NCBI GenBank assembly: GCA_900768995.1
Contig: CAAGEZ010000029.1
Location: forward strand, 1-64,000
Reading direction: 5' to 3'
Origin: Oscillospiraceae bacterium
GTDB taxonomy: Bacteria; Bacillota; Clostridia; Oscillospirales; Ruminococcaceae
Length of the DNA stretch: 64,000 nucleotides
A model generated the notes under the pieces. It had not been told where the DNA came from and ran no database searches. It worked only from the letters and a program-made list of their open reading frames with translations. Position numbers and translations under genes: made by a program. Each line of letters begins with the position of its first letter. Position 1 is the stretch's first letter. Shown one piece after another: positions 52,507-62,500 of this stretch.

Positions 52507-55333
52507 TGTCATAGCCGAAGGGTGCACTTACATCAACAGTCTCGCCTGCCGATGCACCCGGCTTGTTTACAGTAACATCTCCGCTTATAACAATGGGATA
52601 TGTTATATTTCTCACAGGCTCTTCGGAGAGCTTATCTATGCTCTCGGTCTTTTCATAGCCGCAGACGGTGCAGGTGTATGTCCTTACTCCCTCGCTTTCG
52701 GTCGTGGGCTGAGTGGTGACAACTCCCTCATAAAAGCTATGCTTTTCGGGGTCGAGCTTTTCATTGCACTCTGTACAAGTTTTCCAGTGCTCTGTTTCAT
52801 CATAGGCATATTTCTGGGAGGGCTTATGGGTATGGTCTGACTTTTCTATGGATTCTGTCTTTTCATAGCCGCAGACTGCGCAGGTATATGTCATTACGCC
52901 CTCGCTGTACTCCGTGGGTTCAGTGGTGACAACTCCCTCATCAAAGCTATGCTTTTCGGGGTCGAGCTTTTCATTGCACTCTGTACAAGTTTTCCAGTGC
53001 TCTGTTTCATCATAGGCATATTTCTCGGAGCGTTTGTGGGTATGGTTTAATTTTTCTATGGATTCTGTCTTTTCGTAGCCGCAGGTGTTGCAGGTGTATG
53101 TTCTTACTCCCTCGCTGTACTCCGTAGGCAGGGTTGTGACAACTCCCTCATCAAATGTATGGGCTTCAAGTTTTATCTGCTCGCCGCAGCCTTCCCTTGC
53201 GCATATCTTCCAGTGGTTATCAGCATCATATTTCCAGCTGTCCGAATCATCGTGTCCCGAAGCCGTCGTGTAGCTGTTTCCGCATATGCCGCATATCTTG
53301 CCCTCGGTGCAGATTTCCTTTTCAGCCACGTGGGTGTGCGCTCCCACATATCTGCGGGAATTTTCATCAACAAACACAACGGGAATACCGCATATTGTTT
53401 CGGGGATTGCCACATCACTGCGTCCGTCTCCGAGAGTGATCTCTGTAATATAAGCCTTGCTGTCCTTTATCTCGTAAAGCGCCTTTGAAGCTGTATTTAT
53501 CACCGCATTTGCAGCGGGAACGACATCTGAGGGGATAAATATGCTTTCAAGGGCAGTGCAGCCGTCAAATGAATATTCACCCACATAGGCGATATCTGCG
53601 GGCAGCTCGATGCTCTGAAGCGATGTGCAGTTTCTGAAAAGATAATCTTCAATGCTCAGTATGCCGTCGGGAATAACTATGCTCTTTATTGACGAACAGC
53701 CTGAAAAAGCGCCCTTGCCAAGGTATGCATTTTCGGGCAGCTTCACAGCTTCAAGGCTTTCGCAGGAATCAAAGGCGTAGATATCTATCGTATCCACGCT
53801 GTCGGGAATTTCAATGGCTGTAAGCTTTACGCAGCTCTTAAATGCTTCCTCGCCAATGGTGCCAAGCACACTGCCGTCCTCGAAATCCACATTCAAAAGG
53901 AATTTGCAGTCTGAAAATGCAAGATTTTCTATTGATACAACATTTTTCGGAATGGTTATACTTTTAAGTCCGCTGCCGCTGAATGCACCAACACCGATTT
54001 TTTTAAGATTCTCAGGAATATCAATTCTTGTAAGAGCCGTACACCCATAAAAGGCGCCTTCGCCGATACTGCTCAGCTTACTGCCTGCCTCAAATGTCAC
54101 ATCTGAAAGAGCTGTGCAGCCGTTAAAAGCACCTTCACCTATATCTGTTACACTCTTGGAAATGTTTATGCTCTTAAGTCCGCTGTCGATAAATGCAAAT
54201 GTATCGATCTTTGTGACATTTTCAGGAATATCAATGCTTGTAAGAGCTGTACAGTTATAAAAGGCAGCTTCGCCGATACTGTTCAGCTTACTGCCGGTCT
54301 CAAAATTCACATTTGAAAGAGCCGCACAGTTTTGAAATGCATTATTTCCTATACTTTTTACATTTTTGTGAATGTTTATGCTTTGGATATTACTACAGTT
54401 AAAAAAAGCCTTATTTCCGATGACGGTTATAAAGTCGGGAACGGTGACTGTTTCCCCGGGATTTTTCACACCGGTCAGCACCACATCATTGCCGTCAACT
54501 TTATATTCAAAAGACACAGCATTTGCCACAGCACTTGCGGGAATACTGCCGGCAAGGTCCTTGGGATATGCTATATATCCCTTGACGGAGCCGAGCCAGT
54601 CATTGCCGAGAGTTTTTACACTGTTGGGGATAACAAGATTTTCGAGTTTCGGGCAGGCGTCAAAAGCATTGTCCCCGATAGATTCAAGCTTGCTTTTAAG
54701 AACTTTAAATTCAACGCTTTTAAGATCATAACAGTCATCAAACGCGTAGCCCTTTATAGTCTGAACGCTGTCGGGAATTTTAATTTCCTCAATAGCACAT
54801 GAACAAAAAGCACGTGTATCGATAGTTTCAAGGCTGCTGTTGTCCGCAAAAACCACTTTCTGAACAGCACCCTTATAAGCAAAAGCATATGAACCTATTT
54901 TTCTGACACTGCTGCCTATCTCTATTGATACACCCGAATAAAAATTACAGTTGTTAAAACAATAATCAGGAACAGAAGTGATACCGTCTCCCATAATAAT
55001 TTTATTAATTTTGTTCATTTGGTTTACATTGCCATTTATAAACCCACACAAACGCCCTGCATCAATATTTGAAATATAACCTTCCTTACCTGTAATCACA
55101 AGTCTGCCGTCATCATAGAGCGTAGCTACTACCCAATCCAAATTAGTATTGTTGTACACATCTCCGCAATTTGCCTCATTTACTATATTAGCCGCACTCA
55201 CCGTCACAGCCGTACCAAATCCCGCTCTGTCAATGCCAAGCTCCTCGGCATATGCAAAGGACAGGGCAAGGCTCAATGCAGCCGCTGCCGCCGCAATGCT
55301 CCGTATCCTCTTTTTCACCCTTTTATTTTCCAT
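52436..55333 (-). CDS. BspA-type leucine-rich-repeat surface protein, 3' end truncated
   Basis: About 965 residues. Signal peptide (ENKRVKKRIRS then an Ala-rich core, cut near TVSAA). LRR_5 (Treponema/BspA) repeats fill residues about 70-620 with the pattern IG..AF..C..L..I.IP..V..I. Three cysteine-paired repeats follow (CTECNEKLDPEKHSF ... TYTCAVCGYEKTESI), about 69 residues each. The C-terminus has begun the same domain as the 45123 protein (FGYDIIVTDRNGRQIAKMTD) but breaks off there and stops four to six codons later inside permease DNA. Expected to be wall-exposed and adhesive; the truncation probably removes its last domain of about 100 residues. Start ATG 55333 after AAAGGAA. Confidence 0.85.
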   Translation of the reverse strand: MENKRVKKRIRSIAAAAAALSLALSFAYAEELGIDRAGFGTAVTVSAANIVNEANCGDVYNNTNLDWVVATLYDDGRLVITGKEGYISNIDAGRLCGFINGNVNQMNKINKIIMGDGITSVPDYCFNNCNFYSGVSIEIGSSVRKIGSYAFAYKGAVQKVVFADNSSLETIDTRAFCSCAIEEIKIPDSVQTIKGYAFDDCYDLKSVEFKVLKSKLESIGDNAFDACPKLENLVIPNSVKTLGNDWLGSVKGYIAYPKDLAGSIPASAVANAVSFEYKVDGNDVVLTGVKNPGETVTVPDFITVIGNKAFFNCSNIQSINIHKNVKSIGNNAFQNCAALSNVNFETGSKLNSIGEAAFYNCTALTSIDIPENVTKIDTFAFIDSGLKSINISKSVTDIGEGAFNGCTALSDVTFEAGSKLSSIGEGAFYGCTALTRIDIPENLKKIGVGAFSGSGLKSITIPKNVVSIENLAFSDCKFLLNVDFEDGSVLGTIGEEAFKSCVKLTAIEIPDSVDTIDIYAFDSCESLEAVKLPENAYLGKGAFSGCSSIKSIVIPDGILSIEDYLFRNCTSLQSIELPADIAYVGEYSFDGCTALESIFIPSDVVPAANAVINTASKALYEIKDSKAYITEITLGDGRSDVAIPETICGIPVVFVDENSRRYVGAHTHVAEKEICTEGKICGICGNSYTTASGHDDSDSWKYDADNHWKICAREGCGEQIKLEAHTFDEGVVTTLPTEYSEGVRTYTCNTCGYEKTESIEKLNHTHKRSEKYAYDETEHWKTCTECNEKLDPEKHSFDEGVVTTEPTEYSEGVMTYTCAVCGYEKTESIEKSDHTHKPSQKYAYDETEHWKTCTECNEKLDPEKHSFYEGVVTTQPTTESEGVRTYTCTVCGYEKTESIDKLSEEPVRNITYPIVISGDVTVNKPGASAGETVDVSAPFGYDIIVTDRNGRQIAKMTDREVLRQA
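52640..53180. repeat. Tandem 207-bp repeats inside the LRR gene
   Basis: Two nearly identical units of about 207 bp and a third, diverged one. The segments near 52780-52810 and 52985-53020 are almost base-for-base the same. They encode the Cys-pair domains. Such DNA identity invites slippage or unequal recombination. Confidence 0.8.
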
Positions 55334-55388
55334 TATCTTATCATTCCTTTTGTAAATGTTATTTAAATATGTATAATCATTATTATTT

Positions 55389-55417
55389 ATCATAACACAA
55401 AGAAATGTAAATTGCAA
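55389..55417 (-). promoter_or_regulatory. Promoter of LRR protein gene
   Basis: Minus strand TTGCAA (55412-55417), 17-bp spacer, TATGAT (55389-55394). Confidence 0.75.
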
Positions 55418-55449
55418 GGGATTTTTGAAAAATTATTACAATACATTTC

Positions 55450-55490
55450 AAAAAATCAAGCCGCTGCGTTTTCTGCAAACACAGCGGCTT
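55450..55490 (-). terminator. Terminator of FecBCD-type operon
   Basis: AAGCCGCTG / CAGCGGCTT, 15-nt loop, then GATTTTTTG on the minus strand, 13 bp past the ATPase stop. Confidence 0.9.
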
Positions 55491-55502
55491 ATTGATTCTC
55501 AT

Positions 55503-56303
55503 TTATCCTGCACTGTTTACCAGTGCAACGGGGATAATACTGCGGATACTTTTGTCACGGTAGCTTACCTCGTCAACGATAACGTCCACATCAAAGGAGC
55601 GGGAGATTTTTTTCTCGGTGAGTATCTCCTCTGCTCTGCCGTAGAATATCTCGCCCTTTCGGTTCATCATAAATGCGTCATCGGCAGTCCTCATAGCGTT
55701 TGTGGGGTAATGGGTGTTCATTATGGCGCTTATGCCGTCCTCGTGGGAAAGCTTTTCTATCATATTGAGCACAAGTATCTGATTGTGGAAGTCAAGTCCC
55801 GTTTCAGGCTCATCAAGGATAATGAGCTTCGGCTCGTTTATGAGTGCCTTTGCAATGAGCACCATTTGCAGCTCTCCGCCGCTCATACGGTTGCAGTCCT
55901 TTTTGGCAAGACGGGTTATGCCTACCTTTTCCATCATCTGCTCCGCCATTTCCGTTTCAGCCTTTCCCGGCTGGGAAAATGTGCCCATATGTGAGCATCT
56001 TCCCATCATCACCATTTCAAGCCCTGTGTAGGAAAACGCAAAGCCGTGGGACTGGGGAATGTAGGAAATAGTGCTCCATATCTTTTTCTGCGGCAGCTCA
56101 GCAAGCTTTTTTCCGCAAAGGAGAGTTTCGCCGCTCCGCCACTGCCTGAGACCTATCATACACTTTAGCAGAGTGGTCTTGCCGATACCGTTGGGACCGA
56201 GAATGGCAAGTATTTTGCCCTCTTCAAGTGAAATGTTGATGTTTTTAAGTATCTCAGGCTGTTTGGGATATCCGAAGCAGCCATTTTTTACTTCAAGTAT
56301 CAT
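55503..56303 (-). CDS. ABC ATPase, FecE/FepC/BtuD type
   Basis: 266 residues. Walker A AILGPNGIGKTTLLKCM, Q-loop YIPQSHGFAFSYTGLEMVMMGR, signature RMSGGELQMVLIAKALINEPKLIILDEPETGLDFHNQ, and NTHYPTNAMRTADDAFMM for the switch His. Iron-chelate/heme/cobalamin family. The ATG overlaps the permease stop by four bases. Last of three genes, binding protein-permease-ATPase. Confidence 0.93.
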   Translation of the reverse strand: MILEVKNGCFGYPKQPEILKNINISLEEGKILAILGPNGIGKTTLLKCMIGLRQWRSGETLLCGKKLAELPQKKIWSTISYIPQSHGFAFSYTGLEMVMMGRCSHMGTFSQPGKAETEMAEQMMEKVGITRLAKKDCNRMSGGELQMVLIAKALINEPKLIILDEPETGLDFHNQILVLNMIEKLSHEDGISAIMNTHYPTNAMRTADDAFMMNRKGEIFYGRAEEILTEKKISRSFDVDVIVDEVSYRDKSIRSIIPVALVNSAG

Positions 56304-57325
56304 CGCAGATTGCTCCTGTTCTTTCTGAGAAGTGATATGAATACGGGTGCGCCGATTATGGCTGTGAGTATGGAGAGGGGCAGCTCAATGGCGCTGATTG
56401 TTCTTGAAAGAGTGTCTATCAGTATCATAAAAGCCGCTCCGAGACTTATGCAAAGGGGGATAACATAGCGGTTGTTGCTGCCCACGATAAGCCTTGCGCT
56501 GTGGGGTATGAGCAGACCTATCCAGCCTACCTGACCGCACATTGATACCACCGAGGCGGTTATTACCGTTGATGCAACGATGAAAACAAGTCTTATCTTT
56601 TTGATGTCGATACCGCTTGAACGTGCCTCGTCCTCACTGAGTGAGAGGATATTCAGCTTCCACCTGAGCAGGTATATGACGATTATCCCTGCGATTATAA
56701 GAGGACAGCCCACGATTATCCTGCTGTATGATGCGCTTGTGAAGCTTCCCATAAGCCAGTAGGTTATCTGGGGCAGCTTGCTCTGAGGGTCGGCGGTGTA
56801 TTTGAGGAGCGAGCCCAGGGCATTGAACAGCGAGGAAATTATCGTTCCCGCAAGAACGAGAAATACCATTGAGCCGCTCTCGTTATCCCCCGCCACCTTT
56901 ATTGTGACCCAGACCGCAGCAAGTCCGAAAACAAGGGCTATAAGCTGAGTTTCAAGCATTGACCTTGAAAGGATTATGGCGAGTATGGCTCCCACAGAGG
57001 TTCCGCTTGCAACGCCGAGGATATCGGGTGTGGCAAGGGGATTTGAGAAAAGGCACTGAAAGCTTGCGCCTGCACAGGAAAGTCCTGCGCCCACGATTAT
57101 CGCCATAATGACTCTCGGGAGACGGAGATTTACCACGATGGAATAGTTCTGTGCATTATCCGAATCGCCTGTGAATATCGCCGCAATCGATGCCACAACA
57201 TCTTTTACGGGCACATTCATTCGTCCGAGACAAAGGCACACAAGTCCTATAACCGGCGGCAGCAGTATCATTATTACCACCGCCTGAACGGTAAATCTCC
57301 CGTTTTTTATCCAGAAATTATTCAT
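56300..57325 (-). CDS. FecCD-family ABC permease
   Basis: 341 residues, about ten membrane segments. LRLPRVIMAIIVGAGLSCAGASFQCLFSNPLATPDILGVASGTSVGA is the FecCD hallmark, with YWLMGSFTSASYSRI, LSEDEARSSGIDIKKIRLVF, and CGQVGWIGLLIPHSARLIVGSNNRYVIPLCISLGAAFMILIDTLSR later. A single gene, so the permease is a homodimer. Its start codon overlaps the stop of the binding-protein gene. Confidence 0.94.
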   Translation of the reverse strand: MNNFWIKNGRFTVQAVVIMILLPPVIGLVCLCLGRMNVPVKDVVASIAAIFTGDSDNAQNYSIVVNLRLPRVIMAIIVGAGLSCAGASFQCLFSNPLATPDILGVASGTSVGAILAIILSRSMLETQLIALVFGLAAVWVTIKVAGDNESGSMVFLVLAGTIISSLFNALGSLLKYTADPQSKLPQITYWLMGSFTSASYSRIIVGCPLIIAGIIVIYLLRWKLNILSLSEDEARSSGIDIKKIRLVFIVASTVITASVVSMCGQVGWIGLLIPHSARLIVGSNNRYVIPLCISLGAAFMILIDTLSRTISAIELPLSILTAIIGAPVFISLLRKNRSNLR

Positions 57326-58533
57326 CAGTATGAAAGCATCTCTGCCATATCCGCATCAGTCACATCATAGCCGTACCACTGCTTGTAATAGTCTTTGATA
57401 GTGCCCTCAAGGGGATAATCGGCAAATTCATCGGGATATGCATTGCAAGCCATCCACGCATATACGAGAGGTGCATCGGGGTTGGGAGTGTACCAGTTCC
57501 ACATACCGAGAGTTGTGTCGTAAACTCTGCCGTTCTTTACGGCGCTCATAGATGTAAGGTCAAGTCCCTCGACCTGATTGTTCACAACATCTTCCTTGCT
57601 GTAGGGGAAAAGTCCGGGGCCGCCGAGGTAAAGGATATCGGTGTCCCATTCAAATATCTGCTCAACGTTTACCTGAGCATTTGCCATAAGACCTGCTTCG
57701 GCAGCGGGATTTTTAAGTCCCAGTCTGTCAAGCCAGTATGAACCGAAGAAGTTGCCGCCTGCAACGCTGGGAACACCGTTTGCATACATTGCAAGGATAG
57801 TTGCGGAGGGGCGGTTCTCCTTAGGGATATCGGCAATTCTTGTTTCAACATCGGCGATGATGTCCTCGCCTGCGGAGATAAATCCGTCCATTTTTCCGTC
57901 CTCGCCGAACACATCTTCAAGGAGACGGAGCCACTGGGTGTATCTTACGGGAGGGTCGGCAGGACCTGCAACATCATTGCCCACTGTTGCAAAACCAACA
58001 GCGGGAATGCCGCTCTGCTCGAAAATCTCCTGATGGGCTGTGTTGCCTGCATTGTAGAGGATAACATCGGGCTCAAGCTTCATTATTTCCTCAATGTTAA
58101 GGTCGGACTGAGCATAAACGGTGTCCGCAGTTTCCATAAGCTCAGGGGCGATATCCTTGAGAACAGTCTTGGAAATAGTGTCCTTGAATGCGCCGCAGAA
58201 GCCTACGATATGGGGAGCTTCACCGCCGAAATATGCGGTGTAGGTGGAGAGAATGGGAATCTGGTCGATGACAACTCTTGTAACGTTATCGGGGACTTCA
58301 ACCTCTCTGCCTGCGTGGTCGATGACGGTGTGAGTGCCCTCGGAAGCTTCAGCTGCGGTCTCCTCAGATGCTGTATCGCTTTCGGACTGAGCCTCCGACG
58401 CTGTTTCCTGTGCAGATTCGCTCACATCGGCAGAAGTCTGATCGGTGCTGTTATCAGCTGCGCCGCAGCCTGCCATAGATGCAGCCATAATCGCCGCAGT
58501 GAGAAGAGAAAATATCCTTATCCTTTTTTTCAT
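57325..58533 (-). CDS. ABC binding lipoprotein for iron chelate or related cofactor
   Basis: About 402 residues. Signal peptide with lipobox MAGC, a long acidic Ser/Glu/Ala/Thr linker to about residue 65, then a type III (FepB/BtuF) domain: VIDHAGREVEVPDNVTRVVI, IVGFCGAFKDTISKTVLKDIAPEL, LEPDVILYNAG, MYANGVPSVAGGNFFGSYWLDRLGL and the late VKNGRVYDTTLGMWNWYTPNPDAPLVYAWMA. Ligand not determinable. Start ATG 58533; an ATG six bases earlier is too close to AAAGG. The promoter region carries the paired operators described at 58575-58691. Confidence 0.92.
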   Translation of the reverse strand: MKKRIRIFSLLTAAIMAASMAGCGAADNSTDQTSADVSESAQETASEAQSESDTASEETAAEASEGTHTVIDHAGREVEVPDNVTRVVIDQIPILSTYTAYFGGEAPHIVGFCGAFKDTISKTVLKDIAPELMETADTVYAQSDLNIEEIMKLEPDVILYNAGNTAHQEIFEQSGIPAVGFATVGNDVAGPADPPVRYTQWLRLLEDVFGEDGKMDGFISAGEDIIADVETRIADIPKENRPSATILAMYANGVPSVAGGNFFGSYWLDRLGLKNPAAEAGLMANAQVNVEQIFEWDTDILYLGGPGLFPYSKEDVVNNQVEGLDLTSMSAVKNGRVYDTTLGMWNWYTPNPDAPLVYAWMACNAYPDEFADYPLEGTIKDYYKQWYGYDVTDADMAEMLSY

Positions 58534-58574
58534 AAACATAACCTTTCCTTTTTTGCTTGGTTTCTACGTACAGA

Positions 58575-58691
58575 TTAGCAACAGCTAACCAAATTGTATT
58601 ATTTATATTAGCATATGCTAACGCAAATGTCTGTTGCCGTGGCAACAGATTGCCGTGGCAACAAATTGTTGTGGCAACAAATTGTTGTAAC
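58575..58691 (-). promoter_or_regulatory. Compound promoter of FecBCD-type operon: Crp-like sites plus TTAGC boxes
   Basis: Minus-strand -35 CAGACA (58628-58633), 17-bp spacer, -10 TAATAT (58605-58610), predicted start about 58598. A perfect 18-bp dyad CTGTTGCCGTGGCAACAG (58631-58648) is centred about -41.5. Further dyads TTGCCGTGGCAA (58650-58661) and TTGTTGTGGCAACAA (58666-58680) and a half copy to 58691 lie upstream. TTAGCATATGCTAA (58608-58621) overlaps the -10/spacer and TTAGCAACAGCTAA (58575-58588) is downstream. The DNA lies between the regulator gene and its likely target. Confidence 0.8.
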
Positions 58692-58703
58692 CGCAAAAAC
58701 GTA

Positions 58704-59399
58704 TCAATCAAACAAAAAGGCTTTATCCATGACCAGCACTCCCCCGCTGACGAGCCGAATTATTCTCTCGTCCTGCATTCTTCCAAGCTCTCTCGACAAA
58801 GCACTCCTGTCCACGCAGAGATATTCCGCAAGCTCATTTCTGTTGTACGGTACGGCAATAACGCCGCTTTCTGTTATGGGGCAGGTCTGGAGATATACCT
58901 TTATCCTGTCTCTGAGCCGCTTCTGAACCAAGATCCTGAGCTTTTCATTTGTTCGGATATTCTTCTCGGCAACCTCTCTCAGAAGATTTACAGCCACTCT
59001 TTTCTTAAATCGGCAGGAAACTGTTTCCTCAGCAAACAGCGCCGAAAGGTCGAGAAAAAGAACGGAGCAGTCGGACAGCGCCCATATCTGTGAAAAGTTC
59101 TCGGGCTTTTCTGCGCAGGCTGTGTCCTCGTTGAACATCTCCCCCGACGTGTAGTGGGCAATGCTCATCTGAGCGCCGCTTTCACTGTGAAGGATAAGCT
59201 TCACCCTGCCGCTTATGACAATGCCCGCAAGTCTGTCATCTCCCGGCTTTCGTATCATTTCATTTTTCTGATAACGGACAAATCTTGCATTTAAGCATCT
59301 GAGCACATCTCTGTATTTATCCTCAGGAATATCTCTGAAACAGCCGCATTTGTTCAGCACAGGCACTATCTGCTTCATTACTATCTCATCTCTGCTCAT
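58704..59399 (-). CDS. Crp/Fnr-family transcription regulator
   Basis: 231 residues. An N-terminal cyclic-nucleotide-binding-type beta roll (RFVRYQKNEMIRKPGD, AGIVISGRVKLIL, GEMFNEDTA), a dimer helix, and a C-terminal HTH (VPYNRNELAEYLCVDRSALSRELGRMQDERII). It has more cysteines than usual: C18, C20, C35 and further ones near residues 90-110 and in the C-terminal half. An Fe-S or redox sensing role as in Fnr is possible but the spacing is not that of Fnr. The cAMP-contact residues are not conserved. Start ATG 59399 after GAGGAG. It lies between the two operator clusters it probably reads. Confidence 0.9.
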   Translation of the reverse strand: MSRDEIVMKQIVPVLNKCGCFRDIPEDKYRDVLRCLNARFVRYQKNEMIRKPGDDRLAGIVISGRVKLILHSESGAQMSIAHYTSGEMFNEDTACAEKPENFSQIWALSDCSVLFLDLSALFAEETVSCRFKKRVAVNLLREVAEKNIRTNEKLRILVQKRLRDRIKVYLQTCPITESGVIAVPYNRNELAEYLCVDRSALSRELGRMQDERIIRLVSGGVLVMDKAFLFD

Positions 59400-59418
59400 T
59401 TTTTCTCCTCGTATTTTT

Positions 59419-59520
59419 GTTGCCACAGCATTGTTGCTATGGCATTGTTGCTATGGCAACTGACAACTTATGTATATGTATATATAATTAGCTTTAGCTA
59501 ATATCATTAGTGTCAGCTAA
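59419..59520 (+). promoter_or_regulatory. Compound promoter of the activase-like gene: Crp-like tandem sites plus TTAGC boxes
   Basis: -35 CTGACA (59460-59465), 17-bp spacer, -10 TATAAT (59483-59488), start about 59495. Three contiguous 14-bp units run from 59419 to 59460: GTTGCCACAGCATT, GTTGCTATGGCATT and the perfect dyad GTTGCTATGGCAAC (59447-59460), the last centred about -41.5. TTAGCTTTAGCTAA (59488-59501) abuts the -10 and covers the start; TTAGTGTCAGCTAA (59507-59520) follows. The region also serves as the leader of the divergent regulator gene, which may be autoregulated. Confidence 0.8.
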
Positions 59521-59579
59521 CATTATAGCACATTTAAATTTATTTTTCAATACCTAAATTATTAAGGAGCAATAGACTG

Positions 59580-62500
59580 ATGAAAAAGATCGGCATAGAC
59601 TGCGGAGCTTCAACGATAAAGCTTGTCTGTACGGAAGATGAAAAGGTAATATACACGAATGCACGGGAGCATTTCGGCTCGCCGTTCAGGGCACTGGGAG
59701 CAATGGTCGGGGAATTTTCAGACACTCACCCCGAATGTGCAGACGCCCCCACAGCACTGTGCGGAAGCTGTGTACCCGACATAGTGAACAAGGACTGCAT
59801 CATTTCCGATATTCCCGCAATAACCGAGGGCGCAAAGCTGCTCTGCCCCGAAGCGATGTCCCTTATCGACATCGGCAGCCGCAGTGCAAGATATATTGTG
59901 CGAACAGGCGACACCACTCCCCCGCTTTTTTCCGTAAACGAACAGTGCGCAGGGGGCACGGGTTCATTTTTTGAAAATCAGATGTCCCGTCTTGAAATGA
60001 AGATAGAGGATTATTCGGAGATAGTTTCCAAGGCTGTAAATATCCCACGAATATCGGGCAGATGTGCGGTTTTTGCAAAAACTGATATCATTCACCGCCA
60101 GCAGGAGGGCTCGGATATCAGCGATATTCTCCTTGGGCTGTGCTATGCCATGATAAAGAATTTCAAGGCGGTCATAGTCAAAAATCTCCCCGTAAAAAAG
60201 CCCCTTATGCTCTGTGGCGGAACTGCGCTGAACATTGGCGTTATAAAAGCGGTAAAGGACGTTTTCGAGCTGTCGGACAGCGAGCTTATTATCCCCGAAC
60301 ATTTCAGATATGCGTCCGCTTTGGGTGCGGCATCAAAGGCTGGAGCTTCACTCACACTTAATGAGATGAAAAAGCTTCTTGACACCACGGCATCAGGGAA
60401 CAACATCTCACGTCTCGCTCCATTTGACCTTTCAGAAAATGTGCATATGACCGACCCGGAATGTGACGGCGTTCTCACTGATGAGGGCGCATATCTTGGC
60501 ATAGACATCGGCTCCACAAGCACCGATCTTGTTCTTGCCGACAAAAACGGAAAGCTCATCGACTATCAGTATCTGAGAACATCGGGCAATGCCGAAAATG
60601 CGGTCAAAGCGGGATTTAAGAGCATTAAGGAGCGCTTCGGGGGCATTAAGATCGCAGGTGTTGGCGTAACGGGTTCGGGACGTGAGCGCATAGGACGGCT
60701 CATCGGCGCAGACTGCATTAAGGACGAGATAACCGCACAGGCAAGGGCAGCTGCGATAATATGCCCCGAAGCGGACACGGTTTTCGAGATAGGCGGTCAG
60801 GACTCCAAATTCATTGCTCTGAAAAACGGCGATGTGACGGATTTCCGAATGAATAAAATTTGTTCGGCGGGCACAGGATCTCTTGCGGAAGAGCAGGCCG
60901 CAAGACTTGGGCTCACTCTCAAAGATTTCGGTGAAACAGCCCTTACATCTTCCGCTCCCGCAGACCTTGGGGAAAGATGCACCGTGTTTATCGAATCGGC
61001 TGTTGCGGCAGCAGCGGCGGAGGGCGTTCCTATGGCAGATATTACTGCGGGAATATGCTATGCCATCGTCAAGAATTATATGCACAAGGTGGCGCAGCAA
61101 AGCCTTATCGGGGAGCACATCGTTTTACAGGGCGGCGTTGCATATAACCCTGCAATAGTTGCGGCATTCAAAACATATTTCGGCAAAAAGCTCACCGTGT
61201 CGCCCTATTTTGCCATAAGCGGAGCATACGGTGCGGCGGTGCTGGCGGTTGAAAATATGAACGGCAGGGCATCTCGGTTCAAGGGCTTTGATATTGACAA
61301 TAATACTGCCGTAAATGCCGAAAGCGGCTGTATCTTCGAAAACAAGGAATTTTACGACCGTTCCCTTGCGGCTCTCACGGCAGGCTGTGACGGAAAGCTT
61401 GACCCCAAAAAGAAAACCGTGGGCGTTCCCCTTGTACTCGTTATACACAAGCTTTTCCCGATGATAAATGCATATTTCAAGGCACTTGGACTGAATGTGC
61501 TCCTCTCCTCCCCCACAAACGAGCACACCATCGAACTTGCACAGCAATACGCTCAGGGCGAGGTATGCTACCCCGTGAAGCTCATTTACGGGCATATGCA
61601 GGAGCTTGCGGAAAAGAATGCAGATTACATCTTTATGCCTTCTATCCACACAATGAAACACGAAAAATCGGGAGTTAAGCACAATTACGGCTGCGTTTAT
61701 ATGCAAACAGCGGGACGGCTGGTTGCGAAAAACCTCAGGCTTGAAGAGCGTGGCATAAAGCTCCTCTCACCAGTGTTTGACCTTGATTTCGGCAAAAAGG
61801 CAATGGCTTCAGCAATGGTGCAGACTGGCACAGAGCTTGGCTTTGCCCCTCCGAAATGTATGGCGGCACTTCTGACAGGCTCGGCGGCGATGAAGAAATA
61901 CACCGACACTATGGAGGCTATGGGCAGGGAGCTTCTTGACAGTTTAAGACCCAATGAAAAGGTGCTTGTGCTCATAACAAGGCCCTATGATATGTCAGAC
62001 CCTGTGCTCAATATGCAGATACCGAAGCTGCTCCTTGAACGTGGCTGCAAGCTCATAAATCTTGAGCATCTCCCGGGGCACAGCATTGATATTTCCGACG
62101 AATACCCCAACATCTACTGGCCTTTTGGTCAGCATATACTGTCGGGGGCAAAGCTAATAAAAAATCACCCCAACCTTTATGCAGTCTATCTCACAAATCA
62201 CGGCTGCGGTCCCGACACGATGCTTTCACATCTGTTCAGACGTGAAATGGGAGGCAAGCCATATTTGCAGATAGAGGTGGACGAGCATTACTCCCCTGTT
62301 GGCGTTATAACGAGAATTGAGGCCTTTTTAAACAGCCTTGAACATCATAAGACCGTTTCCGCAGGCAGTGCAATTGACATAAAGAATGTTTCAGTAAGGC
62401 ATTATGACGTAAAGCATCTTGACACCGACACCGCTCCCGTTTATATCCCCTATCTCGGACTTTATTCGGCAATGGCGGCGGATTATATCAGAAGCGAATA

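Noticed and set aside
52630..53180. CRISPR or minisatellite
   Set aside because: The repeat is in frame within a long coding sequence and encodes protein domains.
58629..58691. Short CRISPR-like array of regular repeats
   Set aside because: The repeated units are 16-19 bp operator-type dyads with no spacers and no cas genes; they fit regulator binding sites at a promoter.
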